From NCBI GenBank assembly GCA_964505725.1, contig CAZDJK010000008.1:1-64000 (forward strand): a DNA stretch of 64,000 nt, read 5' to 3'. Below the pieces are notes generated by a model. The model saw only the letters and a program-made list of their open reading frames with translations. It was not told where the DNA came from and ran no database searches. Shown one piece after another: positions 42,894-50,341 of the stretch (positions within the stretch are counted from its first letter, which is position 1; every line of letters begins with the position of its first letter). A program made the translations under genes and the position numbers. This DNA comes from CAVRJC01 sp964505725 (lineage in GTDB: Bacteria; Actinomycetota; Acidimicrobiia; IMCC26256; DASPTH01).

Positions 42894-44452
42894 CCGCGAT
42901 CGAGGTGCGCGGCGTCTCCTTCGCCTACCCCGACGCCGCCCGTCGCGCGCTCGAGGACGTCGACCTCGGCGTGGAAGCGGGCGAGCTCCTGCTCGTGATC
43001 GGTTCGTCGGGATCGGGCAAGAGCACGCTCCTGCGCACCATCAACGGGCTGGTACCGCACGCGAGCGGCGGCGCGTTCGGCGGCGACGTCGTGACGTTCG
43101 GGCGCTCGACCCGGACCCACCACCCCCGCGAGCTCGCCGACGTCGTGGGCTTCGTCGCCCAGGATCCCGAAGCGCAGTTCGTGGTGGACCACGTCGAGCG
43201 CGACATCGCGTTCGTGCTCGAGAACCTCGGGTTCTCACCCGCGGCAATGCGCCGGAGAGTGGAGGAGACCCTCGACGCGCTCGGCATCGCGCACCTGCGC
43301 GATCGCGACCCGTCGACCCTGTCCGGTGGTGAACGCCAACGCTGCGTGATCGCCGGCGCGCTGGCGGCCGCGCCGTCGGCCCTCGTGCTCGACGAGCCGA
43401 CCTCGCAGCTCGATCCGCAGGGCGCCGACGACGTGCTCGCGGCGCTCACCCGGCTCAACCACGACCTCGGCACCAGCGTCGTGCTGGCCGAGCACCGGCT
43501 CGACCGCGCCGCGCCGCTCGCCGACCGGGCGGTGCTCGTCGACGCCGGCCGCGTCGGTGCGCCGCAGTCGCCCGGCGCCGCGCTGGCCACCTACCCGGGC
43601 GCGCCGAGCGTCACCCGGCTCGGCCGCGTGCTCGGTTGGGATCCGCTGCCGCTCACCGTCCGCGACGCGCGCGCGCTCGCCGCTCGCGACGCGACCGCCC
43701 TCCCGCCACCTCCCGAACCGGTCGCCCGGGAGCCGGGCGCGCCGCTCGTCTCCGCGGAGAAGATCCGCGTGGAGCTCGGCGGCCGCGCCGTCCTCCGCGA
43801 CGTCGGCGTCACCGTCTCCGAGGGCGACGTGGTCGCGCTGTTCGGGCGCAACGGCGCGGGGAAGACGACGCTCCTGCGCGTGCTGGCGCGCCTGCTGGCG
43901 CCCGCCCGCGGCACCGTGTCCGGCGACGCGCGCGCGGCCTACGTGCCCCAGAACCCGAACACCCTCCTGTTCGAGCCGACGGTGCGCCGGGAGGTGGAGG
44001 CGACGCTGCGGCTCCTCGGACGCAGCGACGGCGCCGCGGTGGCGCGATGGCTCGACGCCCTCCATCTCGCCCATCTCGCCGACCACCACCCCCGGAGCCT
44101 CTCGGGCGGCGAGCGCCAGCGCGTCGCCATCGCCGCGGTGGCAGTCGGCGGCGCGCCCCTTCTCCTCCTCGACGAGCCGACCCGGGGCATGGACGCGGGC
44201 TCACGGGACGCGCTGGAGCACGCCGTGCACGCGCACGCGAAAGGAGGCGGCGCGGTCGTGCTCGCCACCCACGACGTGGAGCTGGCGGCGCGGTGCGCCA
44301 CCCGCGCGGTCGTGCTGGGCGACGGCGAGGTGGTCGCGGAGGGCGACGCACGCGGCGTGCTGGCGGGCTCGTTGTTCGCGCCCCAGGTGCTCCGTGTCCT
44401 TCCTCCCTACCTCACGGTCGAAGAGGTCGAGGCGGAGATGACCCGCCGATGA
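42890..44452 (+). CDS. fused EcfA-type ATPase (two ABC domains in one chain)
   Basis: 520 residues with two complete ABC ATPase domains. First: Walker A GSSGSGKST (38-46), Q-loop AQDPEAQF, signature LSGGERQRCVIAGAL, Walker B LVLDEPTSQLD. Second: Walker A GRNGAGKTT, signature LSGGERQRVAIAAVA, Walker B LLLDEPTRGMD and switch-His THDVE. This is the EcfA-EcfA' pair on one chain, which powers group I/II ECF importers. Start and stop overlap neighbours by four bases, so all three subunits are coupled. Confidence 0.93.
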   Translation: MTAIEVRGVSFAYPDAARRALEDVDLGVEAGELLLVIGSSGSGKSTLLRTINGLVPHASGGAFGGDVVTFGRSTRTHHPRELADVVGFVAQDPEAQFVVDHVERDIAFVLENLGFSPAAMRRRVEETLDALGIAHLRDRDPSTLSGGERQRCVIAGALAAAPSALVLDEPTSQLDPQGADDVLAALTRLNHDLGTSVVLAEHRLDRAAPLADRAVLVDAGRVGAPQSPGAALATYPGAPSVTRLGRVLGWDPLPLTVRDARALAARDATALPPPPEPVAREPGAPLVSAEKIRVELGGRAVLRDVGVTVSEGDVVALFGRNGAGKTTLLRVLARLLAPARGTVSGDARAAYVPQNPNTLLFEPTVRREVEATLRLLGRSDGAAVARWLDALHLAHLADHHPRSLSGGERQRVAIAAVAVGGAPLLLLDEPTRGMDAGSRDALEHAVHAHAKGGGAVVLATHDVELAARCATRAVVLGDGEVVAEGDARGVLAGSLFAPQVLRVLPPYLTVEEVEAEMTRR

Positions 44453-45276
44453 CCGCGGCGACGACGACGCCGACCACCCCCAGCGTGCCGGCGCGGCGAG
44501 CGCTCGCGACCCTCCGCCCCGTGCTCGTGTACGTGCTCGTCGTGGTGGTGGGCGCCGCCGCGTTCCTGTACCCGTTCTGGTTGCCGTCGACGTCGTTCAC
44601 GAGCGAGGCGCACAGCGGCGATGCGCCACTCGTCGCCGCGCTCGTCGGCGCGCTCGTGGTCGCCGCGGTCGTGCTCGAGGTTCGCCGGGGCACCATGAAC
44701 GGTGCGACCGTCGCCATCCTGGGCGTGCTCTCGGCGTCGGCAGGGCTGCTGCGGCTCATCGACCTCCCGGGCGGCGGCAGTGGCATCTTCTTCCTCGTCG
44801 TGCTCGCCGGCACCGCGTTCGGCCCGCGGTTCGGGCTCCTGCTCGGCATCTGCGCGATGGCGGTGTCGGCGATCGTCACCGGCGGGATCGGTCCGTGGCT
44901 GCCGTTCCAGATGCTGGCGCTCGGCTGGATGGGCGGTGCCGCCGGCGCGGTCGGGCTCTGGACCGCACGCGTGACGCCGCGGGTCGAGGTGGTCGTGCTC
45001 GCCGCCTACAGCTGGGTGTGGGCGTTCCTCTACGGGGCGATCATGAACATCTGGTTCTGGCCCTTCGCCCGCGGCGGCGCCCTCGACTGGCACCCGGGCC
45101 TCGGCTTCACCGCGACGCTCGCGCGCTACTGGAGCTTCTACGTGGCGACCTCGCTCGGATGGGACGCGGCGGGCGCGGTCACCAACGCCCTCCTCGTCCT
45201 GGTGACGGGCGCCGCGCTGCTGCGCACGCTCCGCCGCTTCGCCCACCGGCTCGAGCCGGTCGTGGATCTGGTCTGA
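44449..45276 (+). CDS. ECF transporter S component (probable cobalamin/corrinoid)
   Basis: 275 residues with six to seven membrane helices, an N-terminal extension, and an ECF-S-like pattern (GTAFGPRFGLLLGICAMAVS, GPWLPFQMLALGWMGGAAGA, LYGAIMNIWFWPFARGG). S components bind the vitamin; the family is diverse and specificity cannot be read directly. The neighbouring cobalamin riboswitch and transcobalamin-like proteins argue for B12 or a corrinoid precursor, analogous to CbrT-type systems. ATG at 44449 overlaps the previous stop. Confidence 0.8.
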   Translation: MTAATTTPTTPSVPARRALATLRPVLVYVLVVVVGAAAFLYPFWLPSTSFTSEAHSGDAPLVAALVGALVVAAVVLEVRRGTMNGATVAILGVLSASAGLLRLIDLPGGGSGIFFLVVLAGTAFGPRFGLLLGICAMAVSAIVTGGIGPWLPFQMLALGWMGGAAGAVGLWTARVTPRVEVVVLAAYSWVWAFLYGAIMNIWFWPFARGGALDWHPGLGFTATLARYWSFYVATSLGWDAAGAVTNALLVLVTGAALLRTLRRFAHRLEPVVDLV

Positions 45277-45292
45277 AGCCCGCCGGGCTCCG

Positions 45293-45460
45293 TCAGCCCA
45301 ACTCGGCGATGAGCTCGACCAGCGCGGCGCGGTCGGTGGGATCGGACAGGTCGCCCACGAACACCGCCGTGCGCGCCCCGGCCTGCTCCGCCGCCTGCGC
45401 GACCGCGGCCGCCGCTTCGGTGTCGCCGCCGACGACCACCGCGAGCGTTGGGCGAGTCAT
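45293..45460 (-). CDS. tiny Rossmann-like protein (55 aa)
   Basis: 55 residues: TRPTLAVVVGGDTEAAAAVA, then an alpha-helix and a second strand (ARTAVFVGDLSDPTDRAALV). This is the beta-alpha-beta opening of a short-chain dehydrogenase, without catalytic parts. ATG at 45460 overlaps the flavin reductase stop as ATGA, and composition is protein-like. It may be a real small protein or the end piece of a lost SDR gene. A Rossmann half alone would not bind a dinucleotide well unless it dimerises. Confidence 0.5.
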   Translation of the reverse strand: MTRPTLAVVVGGDTEAAAAVAQAAEQAGARTAVFVGDLSDPTDRAALVELIAELG

Positions 45461-45954
45461 TCCGACACGTACATGCGCGTGTACGCGCCGCGGAAGAAGA
45501 TCAACGGGCGTGCACCCTCGCGCATGTCGAGGTCGATGACGCGACCAACCACGATCTTGTGGTCGCCGCCGGGATACTCGGCCTCGAAGTCGCAATCGAT
45601 GTAGGCGATGGCCTCGTCGAGCACCGGCGAGCCCGACACCCCCGAGCGCCAAGGGATGCGCCCGAAGCGGTCGGCACCCCGCTGCGCGAACAGCCGCGAC
45701 AGATCCTCGCCCTCCTCGCCGAGGATGTTCACCGCGAACTTCCCCGCCTGCTCGATGCGGGGCCAGGTCGTCGACGAGTACGCGACGCAGAACAGCACGA
45801 GCGGCGGTTCGAGCGACAACGAGGTGAACGAGTTGGCCGCCATGCCGACCGGCTCGTCGCCGTCCATGGCGGTGACGATGGTGACCCCGGTGGCGAAGTG
45901 ACCGAAGACGTCACGGAAGCGACGATCGTCGGGAGTGACGATCTCCTCAGCCAT
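45457..45954 (-). CDS. flavin reductase family protein
   Basis: 165 residues, the typical length of FMN-binding split-barrel flavin reductases. Motifs: FGHFATGVTIVTAMDG, AANSFTSLSLEPPLVLFCVA and a late GDHKIVVGRV. Such enzymes provide reduced flavin to two-component monooxygenases or act as oxidoreductases on small molecules. ATG at 45954 overlaps the end of the MBL gene by eight bases. A partner monooxygenase is not adjacent. Confidence 0.9.
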   Translation of the reverse strand: MAEEIVTPDDRRFRDVFGHFATGVTIVTAMDGDEPVGMAANSFTSLSLEPPLVLFCVAYSSTTWPRIEQAGKFAVNILGEEGEDLSRLFAQRGADRFGRIPWRSGVSGSPVLDEAIAYIDCDFEAEYPGGDHKIVVGRVIDLDMREGARPLIFFRGAYTRMYVSE

Positions 45955-46825
45955 CGCGTGGGGTGGCGGTGACGCGCATCGAGTCGGCCGCCGCGATCAC
46001 CTCGAAGCCGCCCGTCCGCGAGGCGAGATCCTGCGCGCCGCGCAGGATCTCGTCGATGGCATCGTCGCCGTGCGAGGGGCAGTGGTGGAAGAGCGCGAGC
46101 CGGCGTGCGCCCGATTCGTTCGCCACGTGCAGCGCGTACTCGATCGTGCAGTGCCCCCAGTTGCGCTTGTGCTCGTACTCCTCTTTCGTGTGCTGCGCGT
46201 CGTGGATCAGCAGGTCGACGCCGTCGCACAGCTCGAGCACGTCGGCGGGGATGTAGTCGTCGGGGTGGTCGGGCACCGTCCCCGGGCCGTGATCGGGGAG
46301 GTACGCGACCGAGACGCCCTCCAGATCCACGCGGTACCCGAGAGTGGGGTCGGTGTGGCGGATCCACCGGGTGCGCACCTTCGCACCGTTCACCGCGAAG
46401 TCGTCGCGGTCGACCCCCTGGAAGGTGACGTCACCCCGAAGCTCGTGCGGCTTGATCGGGAAGTACGGCGGTCGCATCACGCCCTCGAACACGCGGTCGA
46501 GGGGTCCTGCCGCCTGCGCCGGCCCGATCACGTGCACCGACCCGCCACCCGCTGCGAGCGGCGCGAAGAACGGCAGCCCCTGGATGTGGTCCCAGTGGAG
46601 GTGCGACAGGAGGACGGTCGCCTCGTAGCCCCGGAGCCGGCCGGCTCGCGCGATCTGCTCCCCGTAGTTCCGCAGGCCGGTGCCGAGGTCGAGGATCAGC
46701 GGCGGGTGCCCGTCCGCCGAAACCTCGACGCACGACGTGTTGCCGCCGTACCGGTCGAACTGGTGGCCGTCGCACGGAGTGGACCCGCGCACGCCCCAGA
46801 AGGTGACCTCGGCACCTCGAGCCAC
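45947..46825 (-). CDS. metallo-beta-lactamase-fold hydrolase
   Basis: 292 residues with the metal motif HLHWDH, then later LFHHCPSHGDDA and LIHDAQH, as in the MBL group near RNase Z/phosphodiesterase-type hydrolases. The opening VTFWGVRGSTPCDG and GGNTSCVEV are typical for a broad uncharacterised class. No signal peptide, so beta-lactamase activity is unlikely. GTG start at 46825. It is followed by the flavin reductase gene with an eight-base overlap. Confidence 0.9.
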   Translation of the reverse strand: MARGAEVTFWGVRGSTPCDGHQFDRYGGNTSCVEVSADGHPPLILDLGTGLRNYGEQIARAGRLRGYEATVLLSHLHWDHIQGLPFFAPLAAGGGSVHVIGPAQAAGPLDRVFEGVMRPPYFPIKPHELRGDVTFQGVDRDDFAVNGAKVRTRWIRHTDPTLGYRVDLEGVSVAYLPDHGPGTVPDHPDDYIPADVLELCDGVDLLIHDAQHTKEEYEHKRNWGHCTIEYALHVANESGARRLALFHHCPSHGDDAIDEILRGAQDLASRTGGFEVIAAADSMRVTATPRDG

Positions 46826-46854
46826 GATTTCAGGTTACCCAGATGCGGCGCGGC

Positions 46855-47709
46855 TCACGTGAGGACGCGCTTCTTGAACCCCTGGATGCCGACCCAGGTG
46901 AAGAGCGCAGAGAACCCGATCATCGCGGGGTAGACCGCCCAGAGGCTCATGTGCGGGACGTTGGTCAGCGCCGCCCGGAACCCCTCGCACATGTAGACGA
47001 GCGGGTTGAACAGGACGAGCACCTGGAGCCAGTGGATCCCCTGGAGCGACGACCACGAGTAATAGACGGCGCCCAGGAACGTGAGCGGCAGCACGATGAT
47101 GCCGAACAGCATCGGCACGGTCCGGGGCTCGAACCGCGTCCCGAACGTGAGACCGATGGTGCCGCACATGTAGCAGGCGAGCGGCGTGAGGGTGAGCAGC
47201 ACGGGCCAGTTGATCGCGAGGTGCACCGGGGTCGCCGGGACGACCGCGGCGATCGGGAACACCATCGCGGCGGAGAACAGCCCGCTGAACGCCCCCCACA
47301 CCGCCTTCTCGATCCCCACCAACCCCACCGGCAACGGGGCCAGCACGCGGTCCTCGATCTCGCGGGTGTAGCCGAACTCCTGGACCATCGGGAGGGCGGT
47401 GGACTGGATGCCCTGGAACATGATCGCGAGGCCGACGACCCCGGCGACGAGACGGGTGGAGAAGTCGCCGGCCGCCGCGCCGCCGCCCCCGACTCCCTGG
47501 CCGATCTTCGGGAACACGTACGTGAACACGAAGACGAGCAGGAACGGCTGCAACAGCGTGCGCGGGATGAACTCCTTCAGCGTCTTGCGCAACACGACGA
47601 GGTCGCGCAGCAGGAGCGCGCCGAACGCCACGCGAGCCGCGCGCGGCGGGCTGCGCCGGGGCACCAGCTCGGACGGGCTGACGACGTCGGGGGCGGTGAC
47701 AGCAGTCAT
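46855..47709 (-). CDS. ABC-2 type transporter permease
   Basis: 284 residues with six membrane helices; YVFPKIGQGVGGG, FTREIEDRVLAPLP-like (YTREIEDRVLAPLPVGLVG) and the ABC-2 signature FNPLVYMCEGFRAAL near the end. It is the membrane half of an exporter of the DrrB/NodJ type. ATG at 47709 overlaps the ATPase stop. Operon order: MarR, ATPase, permease. Confidence 0.92.
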   Translation of the reverse strand: MTAVTAPDVVSPSELVPRRSPPRAARVAFGALLLRDLVVLRKTLKEFIPRTLLQPFLLVFVFTYVFPKIGQGVGGGGAAAGDFSTRLVAGVVGLAIMFQGIQSTALPMVQEFGYTREIEDRVLAPLPVGLVGIEKAVWGAFSGLFSAAMVFPIAAVVPATPVHLAINWPVLLTLTPLACYMCGTIGLTFGTRFEPRTVPMLFGIIVLPLTFLGAVYYSWSSLQGIHWLQVLVLFNPLVYMCEGFRAALTNVPHMSLWAVYPAMIGFSALFTWVGIQGFKKRVLT

Positions 47710-48701
47710 TCGCGTAGATCCTTCCCCGTGAGGTTGATGAACACCGTCTCGAGCGTCGGTTCAGCGGACGAGACGTCGGTCAGCTCGTAGCCGGCGGCTT
47801 CCGCGGCGCTGAACACGGCCGGCAGCAGTCCGTGCTGGCCGCGCACCGCGAGCTGCAGAGTGCCGTCCATGATGTCGGTGCGTTCGACGCCGGGCACCCG
47901 CTCACGCAACGCGTCCCCGAGCTGCTCGAGATCGCCGGACGCCGACACCGACACGATGGTGTCGGCCCCGATCGACTGCTTGAGCTCGGTCGGCGACCCG
48001 AGCGCGAGCAGGTGGCCGTGGTCCATGATCGCGAGCCGGTCGCAGAGGCGATCGGCCTCCTCCATGTAGTGCGTGGTCATGAAGATGGTCTGGCCGTCGG
48101 TGTGGAGCTCGCCGAGGATCTCCCACAGCGCAATGCGGCTCTGCGGGTCGAGCCCGGCCGTCGGCTCGTCGAGGAAGAGGATCGCGGGGCGGTGCATCAC
48201 CGCCCGCGCCACCATCAGCCGCTGCGCCATCCCCCCCGACATCGCGGCGACCGGCGCGTCGGCCCGGTCGGCGAGCCAGAACCGCTCGAGCAGCTCCGAG
48301 GCCTCCTCTTTCGCGACGCGCGTCGACATGCCGAAGAACCGGCCGTGGAAGTAGAGGTTCTCCCAGACCGAGAGCGACCGGTCGAGCGTGTTGGTCTGCG
48401 GGACGATCCCGATCACCTGCTTGGCCGCCACCGGGTGGGCGACGACGTCGATCCCGCCGACGAAGGCGTGACCGCCGGTGGGGATCACGCCCGTGGTGAG
48501 CATCCCCGCGGTCGTCGTCTTGCCGGCGCCGTTCGGCCCGAGGAGGCCGAAGATCTCGCCGCGGCGGACCGACAGGGTCAGCTCGTCGACCGCGAGCACG
48601 CCGCCCGGGTAGAGCTTCGACAGCGCCTCGATGCGGATGACCTCGTCGGGATCGGAGCCGTTCGCGGCGACCGGTGCATGCGCGTCAACTTCGACGGACA
48701 C
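47706..48701 (-). CDS. ABC transporter ATP-binding protein (daunorubicin-resistance type)
   Basis: 331 residues. Walker A GPNGAGKTT, Q-loop VPQTNTLDRSLSV, signature MSGGMAQRL (instead of LSGGQ), Walker B ILFLDEPTAGLD and switch His THYMEEADRL; the C-terminal domain (about 230-331) is of the DrrA type. GTG start at 48701 is set by GGAGG eight bases upstream; it lies inside the end of the MarR gene. Together with the permease it forms an export pump, probably for a hydrophobic compound sensed by the MarR protein. Confidence 0.93.
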   Translation of the reverse strand: MSVEVDAHAPVAANGSDPDEVIRIEALSKLYPGGVLAVDELTLSVRRGEIFGLLGPNGAGKTTTAGMLTTGVIPTGGHAFVGGIDVVAHPVAAKQVIGIVPQTNTLDRSLSVWENLYFHGRFFGMSTRVAKEEASELLERFWLADRADAPVAAMSGGMAQRLMVARAVMHRPAILFLDEPTAGLDPQSRIALWEILGELHTDGQTIFMTTHYMEEADRLCDRLAIMDHGHLLALGSPTELKQSIGADTIVSVSASGDLEQLGDALRERVPGVERTDIMDGTLQLAVRGQHGLLPAVFSAAEAAGYELTDVSSAEPTLETVFINLTGKDLRE

Positions 48702-49224
48702 GGGCTGCCTCCTCGTGGTTGCCTTCGTTCGGGTCGCGTCGCGCACGGAGCGTCCGTGCCGACGGTGGGTTGCGACGCATGCGCCGCATCGCGTCCTCGT
48801 GCGCCCCGACCACGTCGAAGTGGTCGGCGATCCGCAGGAGCGCCTTGCCGACCAGCTCCACCTCGGGCTCGGTGAGCAGCGACCTCAGCTCGGCGTCGAG
48901 ATCGGTCGCCACCTTCTGGAGCGCGGCGAGGCGGCGCTTCCCCGACGCGGTGACCACGATGCGCAGCGCCCGCCGGTCGGCGGGGTCGGGACGACGTTCG
49001 ACGTATCCGTCGCTCGCCAGCCGGTCGAGGTGGCGCACCAACGTGGGCGGCTCGATGCCGATCCGCCCGGCCAGCTCACGCTGGCAGACGCCCCCGGCGA
49101 GCGCAGCCTCGCGGAGCACGATCCAGCTCCAGAGGTTCGCGCCCTCGTCCGACAGCCGGGCGTCGAGGACGTCGTGGACGGCGCGGTGCCCGAGGTAGAG
49201 GCGACGACCGAGGGGCGGTTCCAT
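48685..49224 (-). CDS. MarR family transcriptional regulator
   Basis: 179 residues with the winged helix of MarR proteins (CQRELAGRIGIEPPTLVRHL, then YVERRPDPADRRALRIVVTA) and a helical dimer part. The C-terminal 25 residues are basic. It precedes an ABC exporter, a frequent arrangement for ligand-relieved self-repression. The ATG at 49224 lies at or within a few bases of the expected transcription start, and a double palindrome overlaps the promoter (49224-49263). Confidence 0.93.
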   Translation of the reverse strand: MEPPLGRRLYLGHRAVHDVLDARLSDEGANLWSWIVLREAALAGGVCQRELAGRIGIEPPTLVRHLDRLASDGYVERRPDPADRRALRIVVTASGKRRLAALQKVATDLDAELRSLLTEPEVELVGKALLRIADHFDVVGAHEDAMRRMRRNPPSARTLRARRDPNEGNHEEAARVRRS

Positions 49225-49263
49225 AGGTACCTAATCATTAGACACCTAACGAATTCCTGTCAA
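49224..49263 (-). promoter_or_regulatory. sigma70-type promoter with overlapping MarR operator, probably leaderless
   Basis: On the minus strand TTGACA (complement of 49258-49263) and TAATGA (complement of 49235-49240) are separated by exactly 17 bases, near consensus. Between and after the boxes lie TTAGGTGTCTAA and the perfect 10-bp palindrome TAGGTACCTA (49224-49233), a likely pair of MarR half-site dimers. The expected start site coincides with the ATG at 49224, so the mRNA would be leaderless. Confidence 0.75.
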
Positions 49264-49301
49264 GCCCCTCACCGGCCCCGCCGCCGGAACGGGCGGAGCG
49301 G

Positions 49302-49829
49302 TCAGTCCCGCTGGTCGGGGCCCTCGGCGCGCACGTTGTGGACGTGCACCAGCGCCTCGCGCAGCTGCGCGATCCAGTCGCCCTCGTGGTCGCCGACGAG
49401 GCGCACGCACCACGCCAGCGCGTGGCTGCGACTCCGCGCGACGCCGGCGTCGACGAGGGTGTCCAGCACCTGCCGCTCCGGGAGCCGGAGCCGGGTCATC
49501 ACCGGCACGCTCAGGTTCGTGAAGAGCTCCTCCCGGTCCCCACAGCGGGCACCCCACGCGACCTTGCGCCCGAAGCGCGCCTCGGCCTCGTCGGCCACGC
49601 GCATGCGCGCGGCCCGGGTGTCCTCGCGGAAACCCTGGATGCGGGCGTCGCGCGCCGCCGCCGCCGCCTCGCCGTCGGCGCCCGAGGGCAGGTCGGGTTC
49701 CGCGAGGGTGCCGACGACGACGATCTCGTCCCGGTCGGCGCTGACCTCGGGGGCGGTCGTGAACCAGTCGGCCGGCAGGCGGCCCGCGAACCAGGCGGCG
49801 AGGGTGGTGTGCGAGGTGCTCGATGTCAT
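49302..49829 (-). CDS. ribbon-helix-helix domain protein (tentative)
   Basis: 175 residues. Residues about 108-145 (VPVMTRLRLPERQVLDTLVD, then AGVARSRSHALAWCVRLV) read like a ribbon-helix-helix DNA-binding fold: one strand followed by two helices with the SRSxAL turn. The N-terminal hundred residues are acidic/Ala-rich with DEIVVVGTLAEPDLP and no known domain. ATG at 49829; eight-base direct repeats lie immediately upstream, where an RHH protein could bind. The protein is conserved-looking but its target is unknown. Confidence 0.72.
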   Translation of the reverse strand: MTSSTSHTTLAAWFAGRLPADWFTTAPEVSADRDEIVVVGTLAEPDLPSGADGEAAAAARDARIQGFREDTRAARMRVADEAEARFGRKVAWGARCGDREELFTNLSVPVMTRLRLPERQVLDTLVDAGVARSRSHALAWCVRLVGDHEGDWIAQLREALVHVHNVRAEGPDQRD

Positions 49830-49831
49830 GC

Positions 49832-49847
49832 TGATTACAGTATTACA
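49832..49847. repeat. tandem 8-bp direct repeats upstream of the RHH gene
   Basis: TGATTACA (49832-49839) and GTATTACA (49840-49847) are adjacent copies of an ATTACA-centred octamer. They form an AT-rich island in GC-rich DNA, three bases before the ATG of the RHH-like gene. MetJ/Arc-type proteins bind tandem octamer repeats, so self-repression is plausible. Confidence 0.55.
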
Positions 49848-49850
49848 AAG

Positions 49851-50270
49851 CTAGTCGAGAAGCAAGCGGCGGATCGCCTCGGCGTGGGACGCAGCGTCGG
49901 CCTCGTCTTCGTAGCGCTGGCGCGGCCAGAAGAAGCCGCGGAGCCCGTCCCCCTTGTTGCGGGGGACCGCGTGCACGTGCACGTGGGGCACGCTCTGGCT
50001 GACGACGTTGTTCATCGCCACGAACGAGCCGGCGGCCGCGACCGAGTCCTGGACCGCGGCTGCCACCTCCTGGACGCGCCGGAACAGCTCGTCACGGAGC
50101 GGGCCCTCGAGGTCGCGGAGGGTCTCGACGTGCGCCCGGGGCGCCACCAGGGTGTGGCCCTTGAACAAGGGGCGGTGGTCGAGGAACGCGACGACGCGCG
50201 GCGTGTCGAGCACCAGGAACGCAGGCTCCGCGCCCGCGACGATCGCGCAGATGGTGCACCTCGCCGGCAC
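49851..50270 (-). CDS. HIT family protein (histidine triad hydrolase)
   Basis: 139 residues with the histidine triad HVHVHAVPR near the C-terminal half and the N-terminal CTICAIVAGAEPAFLVL, typical of Hint/HIT nucleotide hydrolases or transferases. Cys5 and Cys8 could bind zinc, as in many HIT proteins. GTG start at 50270. Substrate probably an AMP-linked compound. It precedes the RHH gene by 21 bases on the same strand. Confidence 0.92.
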   Translation of the reverse strand: MPARCTICAIVAGAEPAFLVLDTPRVVAFLDHRPLFKGHTLVAPRAHVETLRDLEGPLRDELFRRVQEVAAAVQDSVAAAGSFVAMNNVVSQSVPHVHVHAVPRNKGDGLRGFFWPRQRYEDEADAASHAEAIRRLLLD

Positions 50271-50341
50271 CGCGGCGAGCCTACGTGCGGCCGACGTGCC
50301 CGCCCGGTGACAGGGACCCGGGGTTACCCTGGCCGGACCCC

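Noticed and set aside
45947..46825. Beta-lactamase resistance gene
   Set aside because: The MBL metal motif is present, but there is no signal peptide and the flanking motifs fit other MBL hydrolases.
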